Source: Auanema rhodensis (lineage: Eukaryota > Nematoda > Chromadorea > Rhabditida > Rhabditidae). Taken from it: DNA of 64,000 nt. The stretch is taken from the NCBI GenBank assembly GCA_964057225.1, contig OZ059896.1:16876501-16940500 (forward strand), in the 5' to 3' direction. A program made the position numbers and the translations under genes. A model generated the notes under the pieces. That model was not told the DNA's origin, did not search any database, and worked only from the letters and a program-made list of their open reading frames with translations. Positions within the stretch are counted from its first letter, which is position 1, and the number at the start of each line of letters is the position of its first letter. This document shows, in pieces, positions 1 through 13,657 of this stretch.

Positions 1-3000
1 AGTATATATAACTAACTACATTCATAACTATATCCAAATATAGATACATATACATGTATCTATTTATTATTTTTTTCTTCTATCACAATCATCTTCATCT
101 GTATGAGTCTTATGATATCGAACAAGTAGTACACATATTTCTGAGTTTATAAGAATAGTTACACATGTACGTACATATACTATATGTACATGTATGTATA
201 TATTGGTCAATGACATTATGGCGACGACGACAACGGCAGAACCAGATTCTCGCTAGGCTCATTCTTCACAAAAATAACTTTGTTATCGATCATTAAGTCT
301 CTTTTCATGAACTACATCCTTAGAATAATAAAAATCTCTTTTTTTTGCTTATTTGCCTCAGCATATTCCCATCGCCTTATACATACTATATCCTCCCCTG
401 ACTTCTTTCTCAATATTGTTTTGTATTGTTCTCACACAACATTGAAAATGCTCGAAATATGTGGAATGTTGCCAACTGCAGTGTTGTCTACAATCTATCT
501 GAAATACTATTCATCCGATCCTGTCATAGACTTTTGTGTATCATTTAGCAAATCTCATGTGAAAAAAAGTGTTCAAATTCACGTTTTTACGTGAGAAACT
601 TTCGTTTAAACAAATTGACGTGAAAATTTTTCCATTTAAATAGTCTGTGAGAATTGACCGATTGAATACATTTTGTCTGTATATAGCAATTTTATTCTTT
701 TCATTTCAATCGTCTTTTTCTTTTTTTTTATTCTAAATTTTTCATTTGAAATTACATCACCAAAAAAAGCATTTTTAACCGACATTTCAACAAAACAATA
801 CAAAAAATTCATTTGGTCACTTCTATTGCTGTTATTCTGTCAAATTTATGATTTTACTTACTAAAACAAACTTTTCATTTCACTTTACATCGGTGTCATA
901 AAGCCTAAGCCGGTAAAACATGTTCTATGTGGATCTGTACAGAATTATATATGTGTTAGCAGCGTGTTTGTATGAAGTTCATGATATAACATTTGTTTCA
1001 CCTTTTCTTTTTTTAACTATAAATTATATGCAAGTAGCTCATGTTCATAAGCGCTCATTCATTCTATCATTCTCGCTCAATCTCTCTTTCTCATTTTATT
1101 TGCTAAAATGTTTTTTGATTCTCTGACTATCTTAATCATACAAGATATTAAAGGAAAAAGAATAAGACTATCATTTTATTTCTTACTAAAGCCAAAGTCA
1201 GAAAGCAATACCTTAAAGGGAGTCTATGAATTTCTTACACATTCATGTTCTTTAGAAATCTTCATATGGCAAACAACCCTTGATAACTGACCATTATTGC
1301 ACAGATTATGGAAAATTCATGATCTTGTCATCTTTCCGAAGTGCTTCCAATAGTTAGATAATAAAAAGATTAATTTTAGATTTCTTATTTTTCACAAAAA
1401 TCATATATCGTCATATACATATGTTGGCAGAGAACTAAAACAGGAGTTTATTAAATAAATTCTGAGGGCATAGTGTATTGAAAAGTGATTAAAATAGGGA
1501 AAAATAGAAAAAAATAAAGTTTAATATCTTTTTGAAATTGAATCTTCTTATATTTTAAATTAGTTTACAATTTTTGTAGCTATTGAATAATATGATTAAA
1601 GAGTAAGTATTTAAGTTTATTGTAATACTATATCTATCTATTTTATATATTATAGTATTTTATTTTATTTTAGCATAGTATAAATCTAATCAGTAAAATA
1701 TAATTTATAATATCATCTCAGGTATCATTCTCTTATATTTTGAAAGTATTAACAACAAGTACATTCTCTCATCTAAACTAACACTTACTAAATGATAATA
1801 AAAATTAAGACTATACACTTTCATATAGCATAGATCTAGGATTTTCAGATTTTAGGGTATTATATAGAATATATTTACATGATATACATACATATTTGTA
1901 CCTATTTATATTTTTTTCTCTAAATAACTATATAGATATATGAAGTAGCTCTATAGATTTCTTTTTAAAGCTTTCTAAACGCCAATGTGATCTTGAAGCT
2001 ATAGCCAGATATCACAGTTGATTTAACATGCTTAGAGTTTACAAGGTGGAACAAGCTTCTTTATAATATTTTCATGAACATTTTCCGCTTTTTAAATTAA
2101 ATATTTTAAACCTTAACTATTCATGTATTATGAGAATATAGCTTAAGTGCAGTTAAGTTTTGAGAAGAGAAATTTAGAAATAGATTGAGGACAAGAGAGA
2201 GAGACAAGTATGTATGCATGCAAGAATAGCAATATATTAAGAATAAGAAAGAAAATATCAAACAAAAAGATTGAAAGGATGTCCTTTTAAACATAATTTA
2301 TAGTTAATGAAGTTAAGTTTTTTTTTTGTCTATAAAAATAATAATGTTTGAAAAGTAATTTTATGTTATTAAAAATAGAAAACCAATATTTTATTTTTAA
2401 AATATATAAACTTTTATGATTTTTTTTATAAATTTCTTTAAACAAATCGTCTTCTTCTTCGATCACAAGTTACTCGAAATAAGATATATTTGAAAAATCA
2501 AATAAAAAAAATGAAGAAAAAGGGATATAATTGACTATCATTTACAAGAAAATAAACTATGTGTCACTGACTTTATTGTCTAAAATATTTTAATAAAGTA
2601 TGTATGCTGATGATTTCTGTCTTCTTATTCTTTTTCATCATTACCATCATCCCTATAATGTTATCCATTCTCTTTTTTTTTAGTTTTTCAACAATCAACA
2701 CAATTATCAATGTATCTTTCTTATTTTCTTCCTCCTTCTTCTATTTCTTATTTCTTCTTATTTCTATCTCTCATTTACTATCTCTTTCTCTATTTCTTTC
2801 TACCAATATATGTAATATATCTCTCTCGTCCTCACCTTTTTGAAAAATTTTAGAAAAAAGTATTGCGGAAGAAATTCTTTGGCAGAAATCTTACATAGTA
2901 TCTTCAATTCATTTTTTTTAAAATTTCATATAACAGAAGCAATATACATTGAATTGACTTATTCATATATCTATAGGTATATATGAGCTATTCTATAGAT

Positions 3001-6000
3001 TATCCAATATTCGTTTACTTCTAGCAACTTGCGAATTAGCTGTTCACCACAAATTCATAAGTAATTCAAACAAAAGTTTTTTTTCCACCAAAAAAAGTAT
3101 GCAGCTTCTGCTTTTTTGAATGGAAAATCCAATATTTTTTGAATTATATTCTACTTAGCTTTTTAATGCTTTGAAGCAACTTAGTTAACTAAGTTAAGTC
3201 GTCGATTGTGCCAATGCCATCATCTAATTTAATATTGGTGACCTAGAAATGAGATTTAATATTATCAATGATACCTATTTTATCTTTAACTATTTTTATT
3301 TTGATCTGAATCTTAGTAGAACTTCTATTTTCTATTTATCCAACTTATATAAAAATTTTGCTTTTTGAGCCATAAATTTCAAGTATTTTCATCTTTTCTT
3401 TTATAAATCTTTTCATATATTATCTACATGTATTCAAAGATTGGAAGAATAAAGAGGACAGAAAGAGGTAAAATAAAAAGAAATTTGAGAATTTATATAA
3501 ATAATAGAAAATTGTCATCATATCAACAAAGGACATTAAAATTTATCAATAGATCTTTGAGCAACTTTGCCTGTTCGTGTACCCGGGCCCAATAATACCA
3601 TGAAATTTCGTAAATTACCCGAAATTACGAAAAGGGTTGTCTTTTCGATGTTTTTGAATAGAAAAATTAAATAAAGTTCAGATAATTTGAAGAGGTTATT
3701 ATTAAAGTTTTAAAACTTTTTTTTTCATTATTCCGTTTTCATTAGTATAATTTGTCAGAAACTGAATAAATATGAAGTAAACAAGAGAAAAGGTATTTTT
3801 CTACAAATTTTGTTCTTGCTTCAAGTATTCTAAGCACATATCCTCTTTATATTTGTCGTTGCAGGTTCAAATACCTTCTTATACAGCCCATACCAATACC
3901 TGCAAAATGCACACATTTCTTATTCCTAAAAATATTTGTGATACACCTTGTTGTACTTTGTCCTTTCACTTTTTTCTTTCTGTTTCTCTTTCTCTCTCTA
4001 TATCTTTCCCTTCTTTCCTTTTTCTTTTTCATTGTTTTATCTTTCTTTTTCTTTGTCATTTTCTCATATTAAATGTCCCTCGAATAAACTTGCCATTTTA
4101 CTTAATGTTTCTCAAGAACTTGATCTCTGCACTGTACAACTTAATTGAAACTTCTCATATGTTTATTATAAGTTTAATCGAATAATCCAGTAAATTAATC
4201 TTCTTGAGAGAGACTAAAAAAAGAAGAAACAATCTTTTTTTGGTATAACTTCTTTGAGTAAAAAAAAATGTTTTTTGGTCATTCTTGTTCTGATACTATC
4301 ACTCTGTTTCGATGTGTTTTTCAAAATGCTTTTAAAGATATAATCGGCCATAAGGTGATGATGATGATGACACATTGATGTCCTCCTTATTCATGTTGTT
4401 GATAAAGATGGTGATCTTAATTAGCAAGTTTCAACATATTTCTAATATTTTCGAATATTATATATATTCATTTCAACTTCTTCTACGAAATTTGTGAATT
4501 TTCCTAAGTTTTAGTCAGAACATAATGTGCTCTTTTAATATAGATTTGATTTATTCTCACAGATTTGCATCATATACTTTAAATTTTCTCAGTAAAAATA
4601 GTTATGAAATCACTTAAATTGAGTATATTTAGCAAACAGTCGTCTTGATTGCTGGAAAAAAAAACATTTTCCCCAAGAAAACTAATCGAAATATCTCAAG
4701 AAGGAAAAGAGAAGGAAATAACCAAATGCTTCCTCAGCTTATCTCATGTCCTCATGTTGCTTAGAAAATATATTTCTAAAACGAGTATTGTTTTTCAGAT
4801 CAGATGACAAAAGAAGACGAACATCTTCTGGAGCATTCTCAATCTTTTACTATTTTTCTCTCTTAGCCAAACAGACAAAAACTTGAAAATTTAGAATAAG
4901 AGGTGCACACATATATAAATCAGATAATTGTGTCTTTGCCATTTAGACGGGGAATTGTCCTTCTTTAAAGTTCTAACAGTTACATCATACATAACCCATA
5001 GTATAAATTTGGGTCAAAGTAATACAGAAGTATTCCAAAACTTTTATTGAAAATCAATTGTTTCTGTTGCAAGCTTCATCTGGCTCACACGTAGCAAAGT
5101 ATTTATATATTATATCATATATGTAAAGGACCATATGTTTTTATAATTTTTCAATTTTAGATAATTATGATTACAAAATAAAGCTTCTGTGATATTATTC
5201 ACATATATCACTTCCTGTTATTTTGAGATTGTAATCTAGGAACCTGAAATTCTCCCAATCTTTCAATTTTCAATTTACCTCTATATGTGTATATCTATAT
5301 GCATATATTTGAATATATATAGATAGATGGAAATATATATATATATATATATATAATTATATATTATGTGATTGTAGTTGTAAATACTGTATATGCTCTT
5401 TTTTCTTTTTGCATCTTATTTAAAAAAAACTGTGATGTCATACTTCTAATCTAGCTCATTCCTTTCTTTCTCCCTCTCCCCCCCCCCCCTCTCTCTCTCC
5501 CTCATATATGCACTCCAAATTACTACCATAATACCATGTGTACCACAGATCAAGTTATTCCTCTTGTTGCTGCAAAAATAATAAAATAATTCTGTACTCC
5601 TATTTTCTTTAAATATTTATAAAAAATTATCACAACATAAATGCATTTGTTTATTTTTGATTTTTAATTTTTGTCAACAAATAAGAGCAATTAAAGCAAA
5701 AACTCTTGCGCGATAGGCTGTTCTGAAACTATTCGAACAAGTTTGGTTCTTCCCTATTTCATCTTTTTTTTTTAGAATATTCACAACTTTCATGTAATTT
5801 GTTCCTCCTTTCTTTCTTATTCTCTCTTTCTCTTTCTCTCTCTAATATATATATCTCTCTCTATCTCGTTCTCTCTTTCTATTTCTCTTTCTTTTCTATT
5901 ATACTGTTGTTTCTCTTAGTTCTCTTCATTTCATTACACCATTATTGCTTAGTTGTCTAGAAAAAACTTATTACTAGTAAGAAAGTTCGTTAAGATCATG

Positions 6001-9000
6001 AAGATCTTTTATGATGGATGATCACAAATATTCAACAATAAAGAATTTTTATTAATTTCAATCTCGCTTTTGGCTTCTACGTTTTCTATCTTAGATCCAG
6101 AAAGAAAATCAATCTAACTGATACTATTTTTAATTCAATAATCTTTATTTCCTTCATTTTATTTTAACCAAACTAACATTTTTTTGTCTATATATTATGC
6201 CAATAGTTCCCTTGAGGCATTTTTCTCATTCAACTTTCTTCGTTTCTTTAAAAATGCTTCAATGATCTTCCAGTTTCAACCAAAAAGTACACAAACGAAA
6301 AACTTATATTAACTTATCCTACTATATTAAAACTCAATTTCATCAAACTTTATTTGTTATATGTTATATATCTTATACAAACCAAGTGCTTATACTAATA
6401 GCTGAGTTAGTTGATCCCTAGCAGAACCACCTATTTGCTTAATCGTTCTTTTTACGTCGCAGATGATGATGATAGGTATTTCATAAAGACATCTATTTAT
6501 AAGTTTTTGCAACCATTTAGTTAATTTGAGGACAAATTTCGAAAAAAAAAACATCTGTTAAATATACTTGTACCTTATCGGTCTATCTTGAATCATCAAA
6601 AACAATATTTTGTTGGAATAAAATATACAAGGAAATAGTATTTTTATGTTGAAAAAACTGAATTTTCTTTATTTATTTGCTTTTAATTTTGAATTTTTAA
6701 TTTCTACAATTTCATGTTCAATATACATATACCATGTTATGTCTAAAGAGGTTTGATTTCTAAATTTGTGTTGTAATCTGCTGAACGGACATAGAAACAT
6801 ATTGCCTAGATGCATATATAACTAATCGAAGTATTCTCATATTCTTTGAATTGAATTTTAACTATTTGCATATATAACCCGAAATTAGTTAAACTACTCA
6901 AAGCCCATCTGAGCTTAAACTGCTATAAATACACGTGCTATATCTCTCTGTATCTCTCTGTCTCGCTCACATTCTCAATGTTTTTTTTGAAACTTATGAG
7001 ATCCTAATCCACATTTTAGGCTGGGATATGCCAATTTCTTTTATAATTTTCTTGAAGATTTTTTAATTTAGCTCAAATTCCAGACTATTGACATAAACAC
7101 TTAATTCGTTCATCTCAACTAAGCCTAGCATACCGAAACCCCATGTTATGTGGGCAGATCTGCCCCTATATGAAGTTCAATTTCAGCAAAACTTTATTTT
7201 TTCTATATTATCAAATCTTACACAATATTCTAAGAATAATATTATATTTCATCAATTTTTGTTTTTATTCGAAAAAAAAATTAGAATTAAACGAAAAATG
7301 CCACTTACACACTCGAATTAGCTTTTTGCAACAATCTATCACATCTTATGGTCATCCGCTTTAATTAATAATTTTTAATATTTAAGTAATCCATTACTAT
7401 TACTTTATGTAATTTTTTTGGTATACTTGTCATATTAGTTCAAACACCATCATTTCAATACTGATGGAATGAAGCAAGCAAAAAATTATTTTGAATAGTG
7501 CCATTTCGTCATTGGACAAAGCTGGTACTCACACGTAATTGATAGATCGCACGCTCGATCTGATCTTCAACATTTAAATTCATTCCATTCAAAATGATGC
7601 TGACCATTCTATGCATAAACATAAAATATAATTCTTTCTTTTCTTTTTTCTCTTCATTCTTCATTTTTGTCGCCGTCGCTGTCGTCTTCTTATTCATCTT
7701 CACATTCCCAGGCATCAAAAAGCATCAGATGATGTATCATACATCAGTACATTGTTCAAATTATATTCTCTTGTGACATATAGACATATAGTTAAAGAAT
7801 GGAATTGAATGATTTTTGAAAATTATCTTCAGTATTTTCTTTTATTTGGAAACAATCTTTCTCAACTGACAACGATCTACCGTATAGTATATAAATGATT
7901 ATAAGAACTACTATTAAAAAATAAATTAGAACATGTGTAGAAAGGACAATAGACAGCGTTCTATGAGAAGAGGTAGAAGAAAACAGAAAAAATGTTTTGG
8001 TTGTTCTCTACATACAAAGATTCTCGACCATTTAGAAAGCTTTTTGATGTATCTATATGTCTATCTTTCTTTTTTTTTTCTTCAATTTTTTTCAACTCAG
8101 GAAGTACATATGATTGAGTAGGATGATATGAGATCAAGAAGTATCTTTTCATATTTTGCTGATTTACTCATATAATTCCATCAAAACACAGGAAATTCGC
8201 ATTTTCTTCTTCCATAGATCTTGAGTATATTCTGCATGTTCTTCGCTTTTTTCCATTTTCATTGCAAGAGCTAGTACCTTTGACTTAGGAATAAGATTGA
8301 CTGCGAAGAAAAAAAAGAAAATTAGCAGTTACTATACATATGATCGATATATTTAACTATAATAACATCTATTTTACACGTAAAATATATAATAATAATA
8401 TATATTAAACTAGGACTAAATAGGAGCTTTCTAATTATGCCCAACAATTACGTATATGACAAACATAAACGAATATCGTCACAGCTTTCATGCTTTATGA
8501 ATCTGATACAGTGTTACTGTTGTTTCTATTCCATTATCTCAACACCATTCCCTTTTTATATATTCAAAATCCTGCTAATGCTGATATGCAGATGAACATA
8601 CTGCTCATTAACTGCAGAAGAGCTGTAAGAATTAGGTGCAGAGAGCAGATAATTTGAATTAAATTTGATAGACCAACAGTGAAACTATTCAGTATTCATT
8701 TGTTCAAGCAGCTGTCTTAGTTTGTCTAACTTTTATTCTATTTGTTTATTTATTTATATCTATATATCTATATATATAGTCATATATCATAAACAGTTTT
8801 TACCATTTCCGATTTATTTTCTTCTAATTCTTGTTTTTTTTTTAAATAACTCTTCTTACTAAATTTATCTCTCATAATATTAATTGATTAATTGTTACAT
8901 TAAAAACATATAATATTATAAATAATATATTAAATAGGACATTAATATAATATTATATAAAATTCTTTGTTAAAGTATGAGTTCAAATACTAATTTGGTT

Positions 9001-12000
9001 GATTAGCATAAAATAACTTTTTGTTCGCATGTAATAACCACTCACGTGAGTAGCGTGAGCAAGTAATTATTCATTTTGCCCATCAGCTTTAACACTGAGC
9101 GGTTGTAGTTTACAATAGTGTATGTGAGAGAGAGAGAGTATAAAAACTTTTAAAAAAGAAAGAAACAGAGTGGTATTGACAATTTAACTGAAAAAATGGG
9201 AACAAAGTATGGAGGAAAACCTACAGGACTAACGAGCAAAAAAAAAGGAATTAGATATTGATCTGCACTTCAAACTTGTTTCGTTCATTTCAATGATTTT
9301 TCCGTATTCTAAAAATAATCAAAGAAAACTATAATAAGATTATTATTTTTGTTTTGTAGATATGAGAAGCATTTCTTATTTCCAAATGAAGATGCTAACC
9401 ACAACTTTTTCGAATGAGGAAGTCTTTCGACTAATGATTTCATGGTCTCTTTGAAATCCAGCTTTTGAAACCCCGAAATTTTATAATATTAAATTCAAAT
9501 CTTTTCAAATAAAAGAATTAATAATTATTAACCATTCCGTCTGTTTTCAAATAAGTGTATTAGTTTTCAAAAGAAAACTTATATGTGCTCAGATCAGACA
9601 GTTTATAATAAAGACATATATAAATATACAAATTAAAAATGAAACACTCAGAAAATAAATTTTAAATAATTGATATTTAAATAATATTTAATAAATCTCT
9701 ACAATATGATTTAGAAAAACTATAAGAGCATATATTCACTTTAAACCAGTGAAACAGGTTGAGTTCATTGAGAGCGACTAGGAAACACGTTAGATATTCT
9801 GCTCCAAGTCATACTTATTCTAATAATTTTAAAGTTATTTTTGAATATATGTACATATGATATGACTAAAATTCAGATAAAAAATGAATTAACTGGATGA
9901 AAATGAAGATAATGTTTAGTATAGTAAATCCAATAATACTGTATTTATACTATTTATAATCATATTATATATGTATATTTCCTTATACATATGTATATTT
10001 GTATATCAATCGACATACATAATTATATTTTTTTTTCTTCGACTCAGAAAATTGTAATGAATGGCTGATTTCAATAGATGAAAGCTGACGATTATCAGCA
10101 GATCATTCGACAATTTCCGTTTTTGAGAAGACTACCCATTAGAACTGACGACACGAACTTGAAAAGCAACAACTGAGTTATTCATAGTTATAACATCTAG
10201 TATATTTATATATAGCTTCGTCAGAATGTATTTCATTAAATTTTATCATACAGACTACTCATTCATTAGATTTTGAAATGTTCGTTCTTATTCTTTGTTT
10301 TTTTCCTTTTTTACCTCTTTTCATTTTCACTTTTCTACTACAATGTGCTTTTGCCATCCTCGGATCTCTTCTTCATAGAATGCTACATCTCTTCTTGCTA
10401 AACAAAGCTAATCATCCTAATCTGAAATAATTCAAAGAAAGAGAGCTATTGAAGAAATAATAACAATTTTTTTTCGTGACTATCCTATTAACTTAATAAT
10501 ATTAAGATCTTTGAAATAAGTAATTTTTGAAAAAAATAAGGTGCAATATTGAAAAAGGAGAGAAAGAGAGAAAAAATAGAAGAGAGCAAAGAGAATATGA
10601 AAAAGTAACTATGGGTGGAGCATAAAATTAGAGTTGATTTCCTTGTCAGAATCACTAACATCCATGTAATTGCTGTTGATTTAACTAAAATATAATATAT
10701 CTTATACTTATATCCATATGTATGTATTATTTTCTTTTTATTCCAGCTATTTCTAAGTTTTATTTAAAATTCAAAATTATTGAGATGAAAAGTTGTGTCA
10801 TTTACATGATTTCTGCAGCAATGATATTCAGTATATATTTATTTTTTTATATTTTTTTCTTCAATGTCTTCGTTTTGCAAGCAATTATTATTATAAATTC
10901 TTATTCAAAAATAATATTAAAAAAGATAATTAATTATATAAATATGTTATAATAATTTTTAAAATTTTTAATTTTTGAAAGAAACAATCGTGTTACACGT
11001 GTGACTGAAATTAAATGACGATTATATGAAATTCCACGTGAAATCTTTACGCTTATTACATTTGATCATTTGCTTTTTATATTCTTGTATACCGAAATAT
11101 AAAACTCTTCTACCCTCGTTATGAAATATATGTTTCGCTGAAAAAAAAAAGATAAAGAGAAGAATAAGAGTCAAGAAAATGAGAAAAGTGCTTGATGGTG
11201 AATAGAGAAATGGGGTGGATGAGATGAAGCGAAGGATGAAGACAAGAAAGAAATTGAAAGATATAGATGGTGAATGAGAGAATCAGAGTGGTATTCAGCT
11301 AAGTCAGAGAAATTCAAACAATCAAATATCAATGGTTCTTTCATTTATTGATAATAGTAATGAGAGATTATACAAATAACTAAATATTCAATTCTGTATA
11401 ATCATGTTTTCAAGTGATTGGGCAGTCACCTTTCATTATGCAGTTGAAAATAAATTACTGAAGCAGAAACTCCTTCTTGAGAATCATCTCTGAGCTTTAA
11501 AACTTGAATTGTATGGCTCAAAATTCATTTAATTTAAAAATGAGATGGAGAAATAGAAAAAGCAAAAGCAACACTATCTCATTTAAGCATATACTATGTA
11601 GATTTGATGATTGTAATGATGCTATGTTTTGATTTTGTTTCAAATGTGAAAAGAAGTAGATATCATACTGAATGTAAAAATATTAACTCTCATTGTTCAA
11701 CTATAACTATACGTATAGTTAGCATTTTCATTCACAAGAACTATCTGTAAAGCCATTTTTCGTTTTCAGCCTCTTAAGCCGTAATAAGCTAGAAGGATAA
11801 TGAGTTGAGCTGCAACATTGATCTATTGATGTCTATGGGTTAGTACCGCTGAGTTCAATGCAATTGGTCTCTTTCGTCAAGTTTCAGTCTATATCCTCTA
11901 ACTTGTTCGAAGCCTAATTTGTAGAATAAGAGAATGAGGATGTGAAATAAGCAACTTCAGACAACCCGTCAGCTTCTGGCCAGACAAAAATTAGTGAGAT

Positions 12001-13092
12001 TAAGGGAGAAAATAGAACTTAGGTCTCGCAAATTGTGGTCAAAGACCCGTGTCTCATAAGCAGTTTCTCGTTTTCCATTCCTCATACTCATCCCTATCTC
12101 TCAACTATTCCTCTACCTTCATCCTACTATTTCTAAGATATCTTCCATCTTGTTATCGAAATCTATCTTTCTCTTCCGCTCCCAATCTCAACTCTCAAGA
12201 AAAAGCAAGAAGACACCTTTTCGGCATTGACCAACCATTGTATCATCTTCTTTGGATTGATATTCTATTTTGGCAATATGAGGCCATCTGGAGCCCGCAT
12301 AACATATTCAAAAAGCTTCAAATCTATATTCAGAAGCCTATTTATCTATCATTTTCTTTCAGTTTTCAATTTATTACTCCAGTGCAAGTATTTACATCGA
12401 TGCTATACATGATTGTCCTATTCTTTCCTCATTTTTTCTTTATTTTTCCAAACTTGTCGAATCTGTTTTTAGATGATGTTTCAAATGTTCAGACAACTTT
12501 TGCTTGAATCTTTGGTTTTTTACTTATTACCTTGAGGCACTTTTTGGTCTAATTATTGATACAAACATATATTTATTCATTTGATTATACTATCATTTCT
12601 ATATTATTATTCAATTTAATTTATCTACTAAACTTTTTTCTTTCTTCTATTCAACCAATTTTTAAAATCTAAATAGCTTGCCACACAAGTATAGCCATCA
12701 CAAACAAAATTCAAATCAAAATAAACCGTTTGTTTAATCAAACTTCCTCATCATTTAATTAATTACAAATTTAAATCTTAATCTTTTACATGATATTAGA
12801 TGAGAGATTACTATTTTTCGAAGCTGAAATGGTTGAATGCTTTTGTTGCCACAAGAAGGAATGTATTGTTTCGAATTTTAAACGATGGGGGTATTCAAAT
12901 CAATAACTAAATGTTGTTGTTTTCTTTTTCATTTTTTTTGATTTTGTCTCAATTTAACTAAAAAAAAACGTCTCAACTCATAAAAATATAGATATTAGGA
13001 TATATTATATGTACATATATACTTACATATGTATATTATATACATTTAACGATCGTCGGTCAGATAAACCAATGGAATGTGAAATCTCTCCA

Positions 13093-13096
<4 letters not shown>
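1..13096. other. AT-rich non-coding region with no supported gene
   Basis: I see no protein family, tRNA or rRNA here. Open frames are short and rich in Phe, Leu, Ile, Ser and Lys, as expected for AT-rich and CT-rich DNA. The longest, 152 codons from 12049 on the + strand, has no recognisable motif and no supporting splice signals. Interrupted CT tracts lie at about 5461-5502 and 5805-5890, and a (TA)n run lies near 5335-5356. A minus-strand exon-like segment at 7533-7608 is discussed in the findings. Part of this region may be promoter or outron for the receptor gene that starts at 13658. Confidence 0.6.
5461..5502 (+). repeat. pyrimidine tract with a 12-base C run
   Basis: A CT-rich stretch contains an uninterrupted run of 12 C (5478-5489) followed by (CT)n. 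It is a simple-sequence tract with no coding potential. Confidence 0.85.

Positions 13097-13151
<55 letters not shown>
13097..13151 (+). repeat. (TC)n microsatellite
   Basis: A perfect dinucleotide array of about 27 units lies about 500 bases upstream of the receptor start at 13658. The apparent Ser-Leu open frame across it is an artefact of the repeat. Confidence 0.95.
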
Positions 13152-13154
<3 letters not shown>

Positions 13155-13499
13155 TTTTCTAAATCCCATTAACTATTTATCATTTATATTGTTTTCAATT
13201 CAAAAATTAATCAAGATTTAACCTCTTGTCATTCCATTCATTTATTTCCTTTCGGCATTACAAACATTCTCTTGTCTTAAATATACTTATTCTATGATTA
13301 TCTATATGCTGCAGTTTGATATGTCTAGAATAGTCCACCTTTATAATCCTAAAACAAGCTAAGGCCATTTTTACCGTTGAACAACGAGAAAACAAAAGAA
13401 GTTTTCAATATTTTGTGTAAGATATTATGAAAGAAAAAGAAAAACTCTTCAAGACTTCAAAGATCACTTATGTGTCTTTTATACTTTAAAGCTTCACAA

Positions 13500-13501
<2 letters not shown>

Positions 13502-13550
<49 letters not shown>
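13502..13550 (+). repeat. (TC)n microsatellite
   Basis: A perfect (TC)n array of about 24 units ends about 110 bases before the first coding exon of the FMRFamide-receptor-like gene, so it lies in its presumed outron or promoter. Confidence 0.95.
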
Positions 13551-13554
<4 letters not shown>

Positions 13555-13640
13555 CTTTTTCTTTTTTTCAGCCATCAAACGCAAGATATTATTTTTTAAT
13601 TTGAAATAAAATATTATCTTAAACAGATAATAAGTAATAA

Positions 13641-13653
13641 TTATATTTTATAG
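13641..13653 (+). other. candidate spliced-leader acceptor for the GPCR at 13658
   Basis: A T-rich stretch ends in TTTTATAG four bases before the ATG at 13658. No donor or upstream coding exon is apparent, so a trans-splice acceptor is the simplest reading. A cis-spliced 5' UTR exon remains possible. Confidence 0.5.
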
Positions 13654-13657
13654 ATTG

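Noticed and set aside
12049-12507. 152-codon + strand open frame
   Set aside because: Longest frame that is not simple repeat, but no motif, no homology I recognise and no adjacent splice signals that build a gene.
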